A stretch of 16,592 nt of DNA from JABDOU01 sp041609995 (lineage in GTDB: Bacteria; Actinomycetota; Acidimicrobiia; Spongiisociales; SHLN01). Position numbers and translations under genes: made by a program. Shown here piece by piece: positions 1 through 7,984 of this stretch. Each line of letters starts with the position of its first letter. The stretch's first letter is position 1. The stretch lies in the NCBI GenBank assembly GCA_041609995.1, contig JBFIPU010000059.1, positions 1 through 16,592 of the forward strand. Direction: 5' to 3'. The notes below the pieces were generated by a model. That model did not search any database and was not told the origin of the DNA. It saw only the letters and a program-made list of their open reading frames with translations.

Positions 1-674
1 AGCGCCGCCTGCACCACGTCGGCCGGGCCTATCCCGCAGTTGGCGCCGATCCCGACAAGAGAGCGCCCATCGGCCTCGACCCAGCCGGCGACCTCACCCG
101 GCCGCACCCCCATCATGGTCCGGCCGTTGGTGTCGAAGCTCATCGTGAGGACCGCCGGGAGATCGACGGTGGCGGCAGCATCGACCGCCGCCGCCGCCTC
201 TTCGAGGCTCGACATGGTCTCGACCCAGATGACGTCCGCGCCCGCTGCGGCTGCTGCCTGCACTTGCTCGGTGAAAACCGAGAGCCCCTGATCGTAGGAA
301 AGCGGGCCGACCGGCTGATACAGGTCGCCGGTGGGCCCGATGCTGGCGGCGACCGCCACCGGGCGTTCAGAGTCGTCGGCCACCGATCGAGCCAGCTGCA
401 CGGCCGCCTGGTTCAACTCGACCACCCGATCGTGGGCCTGGTGTAATTCCAGTCGACAGCGGTTGCCTCCGAAGGTGTTGGTCAAGATGATGTCGGCACC
501 GGCGTCCACGAACTGACGATGGACCTTCTGGATCAGCTGGGGTTCCTCCACGTTGAGGAGCTCGGGACAGCCCCCGGCTTCGAGCCCGAGCTCGAACAAC
601 GAGGTGCCCATGGCACCGTCGGCAACCACGATGGGATGGGCGGACAGGAGGTCGGTGAAAACGGAACTGCTCAT
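1..674 (-). CDS. Homocysteine S-methyltransferase, betaine type (3' end outside window)
   Basis: This gene encodes the N-terminal 224 residues of a homocysteine-binding TIM-barrel methyltransferase; the rest lies beyond base 1. Such enzymes move a methyl group from betaine or S-methylmethionine to homocysteine to make methionine. Visible family signatures are VADGAMGT near residues 17-24, TNTFGGNR near 65-72, SIGPTGD near 111-117, a TMSFDTNGRTMMG stretch near 177-189, and GANCGIGP with Cys213, expected to be the first of three zinc and homocysteine ligands; the GGCC pair would be past the edge. The start is the ATG at 672-674, preceded by a strong GAGGAG ribosome site. The short N-terminus and internal motifs resemble alphaproteobacterial betaine-homocysteine methyltransferases more than MetH, but a longer MetH-like protein cannot be excluded. 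It is separated by 136 bp, with its own possible promoter, from the betaine operon ending upstream, so it may be independently transcribed. Confidence 0.88.
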   Translation of the reverse strand, partial: MSSSVFTDLLSAHPIVVADGAMGTSLFELGLEAGGCPELLNVEEPQLIQKVHRQFVDAGADIILTNTFGGNRCRLELHQAHDRVVELNQAAVQLARSVADDSERPVAVAASIGPTGDLYQPVGPLSYDQGLSVFTEQVQAAAAAGADVIWVETMSSLEEAAAAVDAAATVDLPAVLTMSFDTNGRTMMGVRPGEVAGWVEADGRSLVGIGANCGIGPADVVQAA

Positions 675-739
675 GATGCTCCTCGCGTCATAGGAAAGAG
701 ATATGAAGCAGATAGAGCGGGAATGCCGCTTTAGCTGCA

Positions 740-769
740 TTTGTAACGCGCCCGCAAGCTGACAATCAA
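740..769 (-). promoter_or_regulatory. Possible sigma70-type promoter for the homocysteine methyltransferase gene
   Basis: Read on the minus strand, TTGATT (764-769) and TACAAA (740-745) are separated by 18 bases, about 65 bases upstream of the ATG at 674. This sits in the only AT-richer stretch between the 55-residue membrane peptide gene and the methyltransferase gene. It is a match by eye to a -35/-10 pattern only; no transcription data are implied. I saw no riboswitch in the 136-bp leader. Confidence 0.35.
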
Positions 770-810
770 ATCTGGCGCTGTAGTGGCACTCTAGCCGACC
801 ACGCGGGAGG

Positions 811-978
811 TCAGTTGATGAATCGCGACCGCCCCAGCAGAAAGAAGCCCACACCGATCAGCCACAGCACACTGCCCACGATCGTGAACCAATCACCGGC
901 TCGAAAGCCAGAGATGAGGAACAGGACACCACTCGCCGAGAACAAGACCCAACCCGCTGTCGCGGGATCCACCCTCAC
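811..978 (-). CDS. Small two-helix membrane protein, translationally coupled to the phospholipase
   Basis: This short gene encodes 55 residues beginning VRVDPATAGW and ending GRSRFIN. Two hydrophobic segments, about residues 9-24 and 31-48, are separated by a short FRAGDW turn; the tail is basic. The GTG start at 976-978 overlaps the TGA stop of the upstream phospholipase gene (975-977) in a GTGA arrangement, which implies translational coupling. A longer version of this frame reaches back into the phospholipase gene, but that part is a shadow. I do not recognise a family. It may anchor or modulate the phospholipase at the membrane, which is an inference from position only. Confidence 0.6.
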   Translation of the reverse strand: MRVDPATAGWVLFSASGVLFLISGFRAGDWFTIVGSVLWLIGVGFFLLGRSRFIN

Positions 979-2771
979 AGCTTGATGGGTGATTCGTCGA
1001 GCCGGCGGCGGGCGTACCGGTATCCGGCCTCTACCAGCCGGTCGGCGGCGGACAGGTCCAGGACGCTGAATTGGTCGACCGGGGGGCGGAACATGTAGTC
1101 GGCCTCTTCCTGTGACTGGCTGCTCGAGATCTCGCTGGCGCGCAACAGCGTCTCGACAATGCCGGGGACCCGCATCGAGGGCGCCAGCGGCAGGACCCGC
1201 CGAGCCGCCACTTTCCAACCGGAGATGACCCCATCGGTAGCGAGGTCGGGGGCGTAGAGACCACCCTTGCTCCGCAGGTCGATGCCGATGGTCAAACCGT
1301 CCATCCGGCTCCGCATCACATCGACCGGGAGATTGTTCAAGATGGCCCCATCAACCAATACATGCTCGCGCTCATCCAGCATCGGAGGAAAGACCCCGGG
1401 GATCGAGATACTCGACCTCACGGCCCACCAGAGCGGACCCCGGTCGAACACCCGCAACGCCCCCGCCGAGAGGTCGGCGGACACACAGAAGAAACCCAGC
1501 CACAGGTCCTCGATCTGGGTGTCCTCCCCCACCGCCACCCGTTCGGCGTTGCCGATGCGGGCTCCCCGGGCGATCGAGACGGCCGGGAAGGTGTAGTCGA
1601 CCATTCCCCCAAACGACTCCTTCACCCGATCGATGATCTCGTCGATGGTGAGACCGGCCGCGTACCCGGCGCCGATGGCCGAGCCCGAGCTTGCTCCCCC
1701 GATGACGTCCACCGGTATCCCATCGTCCATCAACGCCTGCAACACCCCCAGGTGGGCCATGCCCCGCACCCCGCCTCCTGAGAGCACGACGCCGACCGCC
1801 CGGCCCGCCAACAATCGGGCGAGGCGCCCGAAATGGGCAGGCTCGCCGTCGCGGATGTGGTGGTGACGGGTGACGTCACGCTGCTCCAGCCAGGGCCGCG
1901 TGTCGGTCGGCCGCACAATCGAGGCCGGATGGATGAGTACCAGCTCCCGCCGCCCGTGCGGCTGATGTCGGTGCATCGACTTTTCGAGCGGACCAGGGAT
2001 GGGCGAGCACCGGCTCCCGGCGATGATGAGCACCACGTCGGCCTGGCGAACACAACGGCGGCTCCAGGCCGATGGCGCCGGGTCCATCACGTAGAGCACG
2101 CGATGACGTTGTCCCTCGAAGGCCGTGAGCCAGCGGCCAACCTGCGAATAGTCGAGACTGCCGATGTCGGCGTCGGCGGCTTGCGGACCGAATTCTCCGT
2201 CGACCCGCCCCCGGTCGATCACGACGACCTCCTCCCGCATTTCTTCGAGACAGTCCCGCAATTTCTTGGCCACTCGAAGCGCATCGACGGTGTCATCGAC
2301 GGGCAACAGAGCGATGGTCTCGACAGCCTGATGGGCACTGCTGGCCCGCTGCGACTCTCGCAGCCGGTTCACGACCGTCCTGGTCACATCGAGCAGACTG
2401 TCCGGGTGGTGGGCCACGAGTTCCAAGAAATCGCCGCGGCTGAGGCGCAGCACTTGCGTATCGCGCGCCGCCTTGACCGTGGCGGACCGCGGCTCGTCGG
2501 TGAGCAGTGCCATTTCGCCGGTGATGGCACCCGGGCCGGCTTCTCCCACCAGCTGGTCGACACCGTGAGCATCTTTCACAAATGCCCGCAGGCGGCCCAC
2601 CCTGACCAGGTAGACGCAGTCGGCCGGGTCGCCCTCATTCATGAGTACCTCTCCGCCGGCGACGGTCACGGTCTGGATTCGCCCGGCCAACGACGAGAGA
2701 GCGGCATCGCTGAGCCCCTCGAACATGGACGTCGTGGACAAATACCGGATCAGATCAGCTGCGTCGTCCAT
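975..2771 (-). CDS. NTE-type lysophospholipase: cyclic-nucleotide-binding plus patatin domains
   Basis: The 598-residue protein resembles the catalytic portion of eukaryotic neuropathy target esterase (PNPLA6/7, yeast Nte1). Residues 1-140 form a cyclic-nucleotide-binding-type domain with the typical GEMALLTDEPRSATV stretch near 85-99. Residues about 150-320 match the poorly understood NTE middle region, including RHRVLYVMD, RQADVVLII and a TRHHH segment. The patatin domain from about 325 has the oxyanion loop GGGVRG (332-337), the GASSG nucleophile elbow with Ser361, and the DGA motif with catalytic Asp474. NTE enzymes deacylate phosphatidylcholine and lysophosphatidylcholine to glycerophosphocholine. 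The gene lies 30 bp after the ETF alpha gene on the same strand, with AGGGA just before its ATG, so it probably belongs to the same operon. A role in freeing choline head groups for the betaine pathway is an inference. No signal peptide is evident. Confidence 0.9.
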   Translation of the reverse strand: MDDAADLIRYLSTTSMFEGLSDAALSSLAGRIQTVTVAGGEVLMNEGDPADCVYLVRVGRLRAFVKDAHGVDQLVGEAGPGAITGEMALLTDEPRSATVKAARDTQVLRLSRGDFLELVAHHPDSLLDVTRTVVNRLRESQRASSAHQAVETIALLPVDDTVDALRVAKKLRDCLEEMREEVVVIDRGRVDGEFGPQAADADIGSLDYSQVGRWLTAFEGQRHRVLYVMDPAPSAWSRRCVRQADVVLIIAGSRCSPIPGPLEKSMHRHQPHGRRELVLIHPASIVRPTDTRPWLEQRDVTRHHHIRDGEPAHFGRLARLLAGRAVGVVLSGGGVRGMAHLGVLQALMDDGIPVDVIGGASSGSAIGAGYAAGLTIDEIIDRVKESFGGMVDYTFPAVSIARGARIGNAERVAVGEDTQIEDLWLGFFCVSADLSAGALRVFDRGPLWWAVRSSISIPGVFPPMLDEREHVLVDGAILNNLPVDVMRSRMDGLTIGIDLRSKGGLYAPDLATDGVISGWKVAARRVLPLAPSMRVPGIVETLLRASEISSSQSQEEADYMFRPPVDQFSVLDLSAADRLVEAGYRYARRRLDESPIKL

Positions 2772-2801
2772 CGTCCCTAACGATAAACCACGCGGGGTCC
2801 G

Positions 2802-3740
2802 CTACGATCCGCGGCGGCGTTTCACCTCTTGGATGAGGGCCGGAATCACCTGATGCAGGTCGGCCACGATGGCGTAGTCGGCTTTCGTCACCATGGGGGC
2901 GTCCTTGTCGGTATTGATGGCGATGACGGTCTTCGAATTCATCATTCCCACCCAGTGCTGGATAGCGCCACTGATGCCACACGCCAGGTAGACGTCGGGA
3001 GCGACAACCGTACCGGTCTGTCCCACCTGGTCGCGATGGTTGCGCCAACCGTTGTTGGTGACGACCCGGGAGCAACCCACCTTGCCACCAACCAGTACGG
3101 CCAGCTCCTCCAGCATTTCGAATGCTTCGGCCGATCCCATCCCCCGCCCTCCGCTCACCACGATGGGGGCGGTGGCGAGGGTGATGCCCTCGGCGGTCGT
3201 GACCCGGTCTTTGATCATGGTGTGGGCGACAGAGGGATCGAGGGTCACCTCGACTTCCTCGACCGTACCCGGGGCGCCGGCCCCCGGCATCGCCTCCACC
3301 GAGTGCGGTGCCAAGGTGTAGAGGGTCGTCGAGGCCTCAACCGTGACGAGTTCGTGGAGCGACCCGCCCCACTGAATCCGAAGCACCTCACCGGATTCCT
3401 CGAGCTCCAGGACGTTGGCCACGAGCGGAAGATCCCGCCGGGCGGCCACACCGGCCATCACCTCGTTGCCGCGATCGGTGCCGGAGGCCAGCACCGTGTC
3501 GCCCTCGGCCACCACCTGGTCGAGCGCCTCGGCCCATGCATCAGGCCCGTAATCGGTGAGAAGATCGTTCGTCAGGATCTTGACAACATCGGCGCCGTGA
3601 TCACCGAGCCCGATGGCGGCTTTGTCCGCACCCTCCCCGATAACGATGGCGGTCACCGGACCGAACCGGCGGGCGAACGTGAGTGCCTCCAGAGAAGTCG
3701 GGGCCACCTCCCCCCGGTCATGTTCCACCAAGACGATCAC
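2802..3740 (-). CDS. etfA: Electron transfer flavoprotein subunit alpha
   Basis: The 312-residue protein is the FAD-binding subunit of the ETF heterodimer, which takes electrons from flavin dehydrogenases and passes them toward the respiratory chain. The C-terminal half shows the FAD-binding signature of the family: GGRGMGS near residue 190, NNGWRNHRDQVGQTG, VAPDVYLACGISGAIQH and INTDKDAPMVTKADYAIVAD. Length is close to the usual 310-320 residues. The GTG start at 3738-3740 overlaps the TGA of the ETF beta gene in a GTGA arrangement. Position directly downstream of the dimethylglycine dehydrogenase-like gene suggests a dedicated acceptor. The gene ends in a TAG at 2802-2804, which shows that TAG is used as an ordinary stop in this genome unless read through. 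Confidence 0.96.
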   Translation of the reverse strand: MIVLVEHDRGEVAPTSLEALTFARRFGPVTAIVIGEGADKAAIGLGDHGADVVKILTNDLLTDYGPDAWAEALDQVVAEGDTVLASGTDRGNEVMAGVAARRDLPLVANVLELEESGEVLRIQWGGSLHELVTVEASTTLYTLAPHSVEAMPGAGAPGTVEEVEVTLDPSVAHTMIKDRVTTAEGITLATAPIVVSGGRGMGSAEAFEMLEELAVLVGGKVGCSRVVTNNGWRNHRDQVGQTGTVVAPDVYLACGISGAIQHWVGMMNSKTVIAINTDKDAPMVTKADYAIVADLHQVIPALIQEVKRRRGS

Positions 3741-4498
3741 AGGATCCCCGCCTCCTCCAGCACATCTACGAGCGCCGGCGCCGCCTCCGGGCCGTTGCCG
3801 AGGATCACCGTCTCACTGTCTTGCTGGGGCGGGGCCACGAGGCGGATCATCTGCTGGCCGCCCGCCGCGTGGGTCGGAGCCGACTGGCCGACGTCTTTCT
3901 TCTTGGCCGCCATCCGGCCCTTGAGGGTCGGATAGCGCGGGAGGTTGATGCCTTCTTTGATCCCGAGTACCGCCGGTAGCGGCAACTCGAACACCTCATT
4001 GGCGGTCGGTGTCTCCCGGCGGGTCCTGACCACCCCATCCGCCACGTCGATGCCCTTGATCCCGTTGACCATCGGGCGACCCAGCGCCCGGGCCACCCGC
4101 ACGCCCACCTGATATCCCCCGCTGTCGGCCGATTCGTTACCGAACAGGATGAGGTCGAAGGTTCCGCCGGATTCCAATTCGCCCACGGCCGATGTGATGG
4201 CGCGGGCTGTGGCGATCGGATCCCAGGCCGAACCGTCCGTCGGCAGCAGAACGGCTTCGTCTGCTCCGACCGCCAGCGCCGCCCGCAGCTGCTCCTCGGC
4301 CTCCAGAGGCCCGAGCGTGAGCACGGTGACGCTGCCGCCGTGGGTCTCCACCTGCTGGACGGCTTCTTCCACCGCGCATTCCTCGTGCGGGCTGATGGTG
4401 AAACCGAGGTTGGCGGTGTCGATCGCCTGACCGTCGGCGGTCAGGTTGATCTTGGCCCCCGGGGCCGGCACCCGCTTGACGCAGACAAGGACGCGCAT
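3737..4498 (-). CDS. etfB: Electron transfer flavoprotein subunit beta
   Basis: The 253-residue protein opens with MRVLVCVKRVPAPGAKI, the standard start of ETF beta, and contains the AMP-binding region around LFGNESADSGGYQVG and the recognition-loop motif LPRYPTLKGRMAAKKK near residues 189-204, which in known ETFs docks partner dehydrogenases. It pairs with the overlapping alpha subunit gene. Its ATG at 4496-4498 lies three bases after the dehydrogenase stop, with no clear ribosome site, so translation is probably coupled to the upstream gene. Together they form an electron outlet for demethylation of dimethylglycine or sarcosine. Confidence 0.96.
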   Translation of the reverse strand: MRVLVCVKRVPAPGAKINLTADGQAIDTANLGFTISPHEECAVEEAVQQVETHGGSVTVLTLGPLEAEEQLRAALAVGADEAVLLPTDGSAWDPIATARAITSAVGELESGGTFDLILFGNESADSGGYQVGVRVARALGRPMVNGIKGIDVADGVVRTRRETPTANEVFELPLPAVLGIKEGINLPRYPTLKGRMAAKKKDVGQSAPTHAAGGQQMIRLVAPPQQDSETVILGNGPEAAPALVDVLEEAGIL

Positions 4499-4501
4499 CG
4501 A

Positions 4502-7009
4502 TCAGCGCTTCATCCGGCTGTCATCCGGGTCGAACAGCGGCGTCGACCCGGCAACCGCCACCTTGATCGGATATAGCTCGTTCATATACATGACCTGGAA
4601 GTCGGCTCCTTCTTCGGCCAGGTCTGCCGGGAGGTAGCCCATCAACAGGTACTTGCCGAGCGAGGGACCGGCTCCGGCGGTGGTCACGTAGGAGGGTCGC
4701 CCCTTCGAATCGACAATGCGCTCGCCCCCGGTCGTGAGAATCGGCTCGTTCCCGGTCGGGAACCGCTGAATCCCGGAGGCCGACGTCTGTTCTTCCATCG
4801 TGAAGGTACACAACACGGCTGCCGGGGCCTCTTCCCGCGCCTGCAGATAGGCCTCCCTGCCGATGAAATCGGCCGACTTGACCTTGGGACGGGCCAGCCC
4901 GGCTTCAACGGGGTTGTATTCGGACTCGAGCTCGGCCCCCATCAGCCGGTAACCCTTCTCGATCCGCCCGGTGTTGCCGTATACGCCGCCGCCCACGGGG
5001 CGCACATCGAGGTCCTGGCCCGCTTCCCAGATCGTGTCCCACAGCTGGAGACCCCGCTCCATCGGTACATAGATCTCCCATCCGAGATCGCCCACGTAGC
5101 TGATCCGGAACATCAGGGCCTTGACGCCCCCGATCTGCACCTCCGTGGTGGTGCCGTACGGGAAGGCCTCGTGGGAGATGTCCTCCTCGGTGACCCGCTC
5201 CATCAGGGTACGCGCATCGGGTCCCCACACGCCCAAGGTGGCGATGGCAGACGTCTTGTCCTCGAATATCACCGAGCCGTCGTCGGGGAGGTTCTTTCGG
5301 AACCAGTACTTGTCGCGACCGCCGTCGCCGCCGCCGGTGACGATGCGGTAGTGCTCGTCTCCGAGGCGCATGATCGTGAGGTCCGACCGGAAACCACCAT
5401 CGTGGGTCAGGATCGGTGTGTAGACCGCCTTGCCCACCGGAACGTCAAGCTGGTTGACCGCCATCTTCTGGATGTAGTCGACGACACCCGAGCCGTGAAC
5501 GTCGAAGATGGCGAAGGCGCTGAGGTCCACGATCCCGACGTGGTCGCGCAAATGCAGGTGCTCGGCATTGATGATGGGCGAGTACCAGCGGGCGTCCCAT
5601 TCGTGCTCGCGTTCGGGGATCCGATCCGCGTACCGTTCGACGAGGTCCTTGTTGCTCTCGTACCACTGGGGACGCTCCCAGCCGCCGGCTTCGAAGAACT
5701 CGGCATCCAGCTCCAGCTCCCGTGCGTAGAAGGGCGAGATGCGCTTGGCACGGTCCGACGCCCACTGTTCGCGCGGGTGCACGATCCCGTAGGTCTTGTT
5801 GAAGTGTTCGTTACACCGGGCCTCGATGTGGTGCCAGTTGCGGGCGTAGTCGTAGAAGCGGGCGATGTCGGAGCTGTGGGGATCGATCTCGGGGTAGCCA
5901 TGGGTCATCCACTCGGCCACCAACTTGCCGATTCCGGGGCCCTCCTTGATCCAAACCGCCGCCGCCGACCACAGGTTCTCCACCTCCACGGTCTCGCCCA
6001 ACAGGGGCATGCCGTCAGGAGTGAGCGACAACAGGCCATTGATGCCGTAGCGAATCTCGGCGTCTCCCAGGAAGGGCATCAACTCCATCGCCTGCTCGAG
6101 CTGCGGGTCGAAGTCCTCCTGGGTGAGCGGCAGCTCAGTCGGCGACAGACGCGACTCCTCGATCGAAGGGATGGTGTCGGGCCGATGCAGAATCGGCCGG
6201 TGGGCGTAGGAGCCGACCTCCATCGAACCGCCGGTCTGGCGCTCGTAACAGAACGTGTCCATGTCGCGCACGATCGGATAGCCGATTTCGTTGTTGGTGG
6301 CCTACAACACGTCCAGCGGGCCGACGTCGATCATCTGGTGCACGGCCGGTGTGAGCGGGATGGTGGCTCCGGCCATCCGCGCCAGGCGGGGGCTCCAGAC
6401 CCCACAGGCGATGACGACATACTCGGCGTTCACGTACCCCTTGTTGGTCTGGACGCCGGTCACCCGGCCGTTTTCGACCGTGATCTCTTCGACCTCGGTG
6501 ACCGGTGCCAGGGTGATGGCGTCCAGCGCCTGGGCCCGCTCCCGCATGATCGTTCCCGCGCGCAACGAGTCGACCACCGAAACCGACGGCGTGTAGAAAC
6601 CGCCCAGGATGACGCTGTCGTCGATGAAGGGGACCATTTCCTTGACCTCGGCAGGAGAGATGAGGTGGGACTCGATTCCCCACGCTTTGGCCGACGTCAT
6701 GCGTCGGCGCAGCTCCTCCATCCGCTCGCCGCTACGGGCGACCTCGATGCCTCCGCTGGTGGTCTGGACCCCCATCTCCTCGTACTGACGCTGGCTGTCG
6801 AGCGTGAGCATCGCCATCTCTTTGTTGTGGTCTACCGGGAAGATGAAGTTGGAGGCGTGGCCGGTCGAGCCACCAGGATTGGGGAGCGGTCCCTTGTCGA
6901 TGTGCACGATGTCACGCCAGCCCATCTCGGCCAGGTGTCCGACCACGCAGTTTCCGACAATGCCGGCGCCGATGACGACCACGCTCGCATCGGATGGCAA
7001 ATCGCTCAT
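4502..7009 (-). CDS. Dimethylglycine/sarcosine dehydrogenase-like FAD and folate protein, interrupted by in-frame TAG
   Basis: Read through, this frame encodes 835 residues, the normal size for the dimethylglycine/sarcosine dehydrogenase family, which oxidatively removes N-methyl groups and hands formaldehyde to THF as methylene-THF. The N-terminal DAO domain has GAGIVG (14-19), Asp38 at the end of the second strand, and GGSTGHAS with His51 where dimethylglycine dehydrogenases attach FAD covalently. A central FAO_M-type segment spans about 390-450 (NKTYGIVHPREQW, GGWERPQWYES). The GcvT folate-binding half runs from about 475 to the end. Codon 236 is TAG (6302-6304). Homology continues directly on both sides in the same frame, and the alternative downstream start, GTG at 6269-6271, has no ribosome site. 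The first ATG at 7007-7009 follows a perfect AGGAGG. It heads the ETF operon. The TAG could be a mutation, a sequence error or recoding. The exact methylated substrate is inferred. Confidence 0.88.
6302..6304 (-). other. In-frame amber (TAG) codon inside the dehydrogenase gene
   Basis: On the minus strand the codons run GTG TTG TAG GCC ACC AAC, so a stop falls between ...VGPLDVL and ATNNEIGYPIVRDMDTF. No length change is needed to rejoin the two parts. One substitution could create it from CAG, GAG, AAG, TGG, TTG, TCG, TAC or TAT. The site is in a variable surface-type stretch of the family as I recall it, not at a known catalytic residue. Confidence 0.9.
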
Positions 7010-7111
7010 GTGAGCCTCCTTCGAACGCCCGGTCGCCGATCTTGCGGTGGCGCCATTCCTGCACGGGCGGCGGCCGAACACTACCCACGGTTCGAGAGTG
7101 CGTCCAGCCGG

Positions 7112-7138
7112 AAAAACCGTTCGATCGGCGAGGTTTTT
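7112..7138. repeat. AT-rich inverted repeat AAAAACC-N13-GGTTTTT
   Basis: AAAAACC (7112-7118) and GGTTTTT (7132-7138) are perfect 7-base inverted arms around a 13-base centre that itself contains CCG/CGG arms. A/T runs stand out in this GC-rich DNA. It could be an operator or a weak hairpin terminator; its place between divergent promoters favours a regulatory role. Confidence 0.45.
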
Positions 7139-7190
7139 TGATAGACAGCGAGGTGGTTTGTCCGGTAATCTTGTTCCGTCATGTAGCACA

Positions 7191-7207
7191 GTTCCGCATC
7201 GTGGAAC
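7191..7207. promoter_or_regulatory. Palindromic operator candidate, IclR-like
   Basis: GTTCCGCATCGTGGAAC has 5-base perfect arms (GTTCC and GGAAC) and resembles the TTCCGC-type palindromes bound by IclR-family regulators. A related half site, GTTCCGTCA, lies at 7173-7181, 18 bases upstream. The location between divergent operons fits control of both by one regulator. No regulator gene is in the window, so the family assignment is tentative. Confidence 0.4.
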
Positions 7208-7279
7208 AGCGTTTCTGCGACGCCGAACTCGTCTCACGCCGTCCCTGAATGATCCGGCGGAGAGAACCTGGAGGAACCC

Positions 7280-7984
7280 GTGGGTGAAGACCTGGGTGAA
7301 GATGAGGAGCTCGACCTCAACTCGCTGAACGACGAAGAGCTCGTCGAACAAATGCACGACGACCTCTACGACGGTCTGGCCGAGGAGATCGACGAGGGCA
7401 CCCGTATTCTGCTCAACCGGGGGTGGTCGGCGACCGAGGTCCTCGAAAAGGCCCTTGTCGAAGGAATGCGCATCGTCGGCATCGACTTCCGGGATGGCAT
7501 TCTCTTCGTGCCCGAGGTACTGCTGGCGGCCAACGCGATGAAGGCCGGCATGGCGATCCTCCGACCGCTCCTGGCCGAGACCGGGGCCGAGACGATCGGC
7601 AAGATCGTGATCGGCACGGTCAAGGGGGACATTCACGACATCGGCAAAAACCTGGTGGGCATGATGCTGGAAGGGGCCGGTTTCGAGGTCATCGACCTCG
7701 GGATCAACACCGACGTCGAGGAGTTCCTGGCGGCGCTCGAAGAACACCAACCCGACATTCTCGGCATGTCGGCGCTGCTCACCACCACGATGCCATATAT
7801 GAAGGTCGTGATCGACACTCTGGTCGAGAAGGGCATCCGGGACGACTACATCGTCCTGGTGGGCGGGGCTCCCCTCAATGAGGAATTCGGTGAGGCGATC
7901 GGCGCCACTGCCTACTGCCGGGATGCTGCCATCGCGGCGGAGACGGCCAAGCGTCTCGTGATGGAACGCCGTGGCACCGCCTGA
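7280..7984 (+). CDS. Corrinoid (B12-binding) methyl-carrier protein, MtgC/MttC type
   Basis: The 234-residue protein carries a cobalamin that shuttles a methyl group between methyltransferases. The N-terminal helical cap (about 40-100) precedes a Rossmann-like B12 domain with the DxHxxG signature DIHDIG (117-122), whose His119 is the lower cobalt ligand, the SAL motif (164-166) and the VGGAP loop (194-198). The GTG start at 7280 follows GGAGGA with short spacing; this start adds an unusual leader in which 18 of the first 41 residues are Asp or Glu and none is Lys or Arg. A shorter start at ATG 7352 would remove much of that leader. It is the first gene of the right-hand operon and should serve the MttB-type enzyme, the methyl-THF transferase and the reactivator encoded downstream. 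Confidence 0.93.
   Translation: MGEDLGEDEELDLNSLNDEELVEQMHDDLYDGLAEEIDEGTRILLNRGWSATEVLEKALVEGMRIVGIDFRDGILFVPEVLLAANAMKAGMAILRPLLAETGAETIGKIVIGTVKGDIHDIGKNLVGMMLEGAGFEVIDLGINTDVEEFLAALEEHQPDILGMSALLTTTMPYMKVVIDTLVEKGIRDDYIVLVGGAPLNEEFGEAIGATAYCRDAAIAAETAKRLVMERRGTA

Larger units (their letters stand above)
7010..7279. promoter_or_regulatory. Divergent control region between the two betaine-pathway operons
   Basis: These 270 bases separate the two diverging operons and contain no convincing gene. The minus-strand gene has an AGGAGG ribosome site at about 7015-7020; the plus-strand gene has GGAGGA at 7270-7275, only four bases before its GTG. An AT-rich inverted repeat (7112-7138) and a GTTCC/GGAAC palindrome (7191-7207) fall in the middle. 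I could not fix -35 and -10 boxes for either direction. I saw no cobalamin, glycine, THF or SAM riboswitch signature. Confidence 0.55.

Noticed and set aside
2769..2804. etfA and the phospholipase gene share one frame across the etfA TAG, so readthrough would give a fusion with a ten-residue linker.
   Set aside because: A shared frame has a one-in-three chance; ETF alpha is complete at the TAG and the phospholipase has its own ATG and ribosome-like site.
4502..6271. Independent GcvT-type gene starting at GTG 6271.
   Set aside because: There is no ribosome site, and this start cuts through the FAD oxidoreductase domain, whose homology continues upstream in the same frame past the TAG.
5171..7141. 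656-codon plus-strand ORF and similar long antisense ORFs (1833-2780, 2829-3935, 9835-11667, 11457-13070, 14564-16189).
   Set aside because: They lie opposite well-recognised genes, lack family motifs and reflect high GC content.
7010..7279. Riboswitch (cobalamin, glycine or THF) ahead of either operon.
   Set aside because: I could not find the conserved core elements of these classes on either strand; a covariance-model search would settle it.
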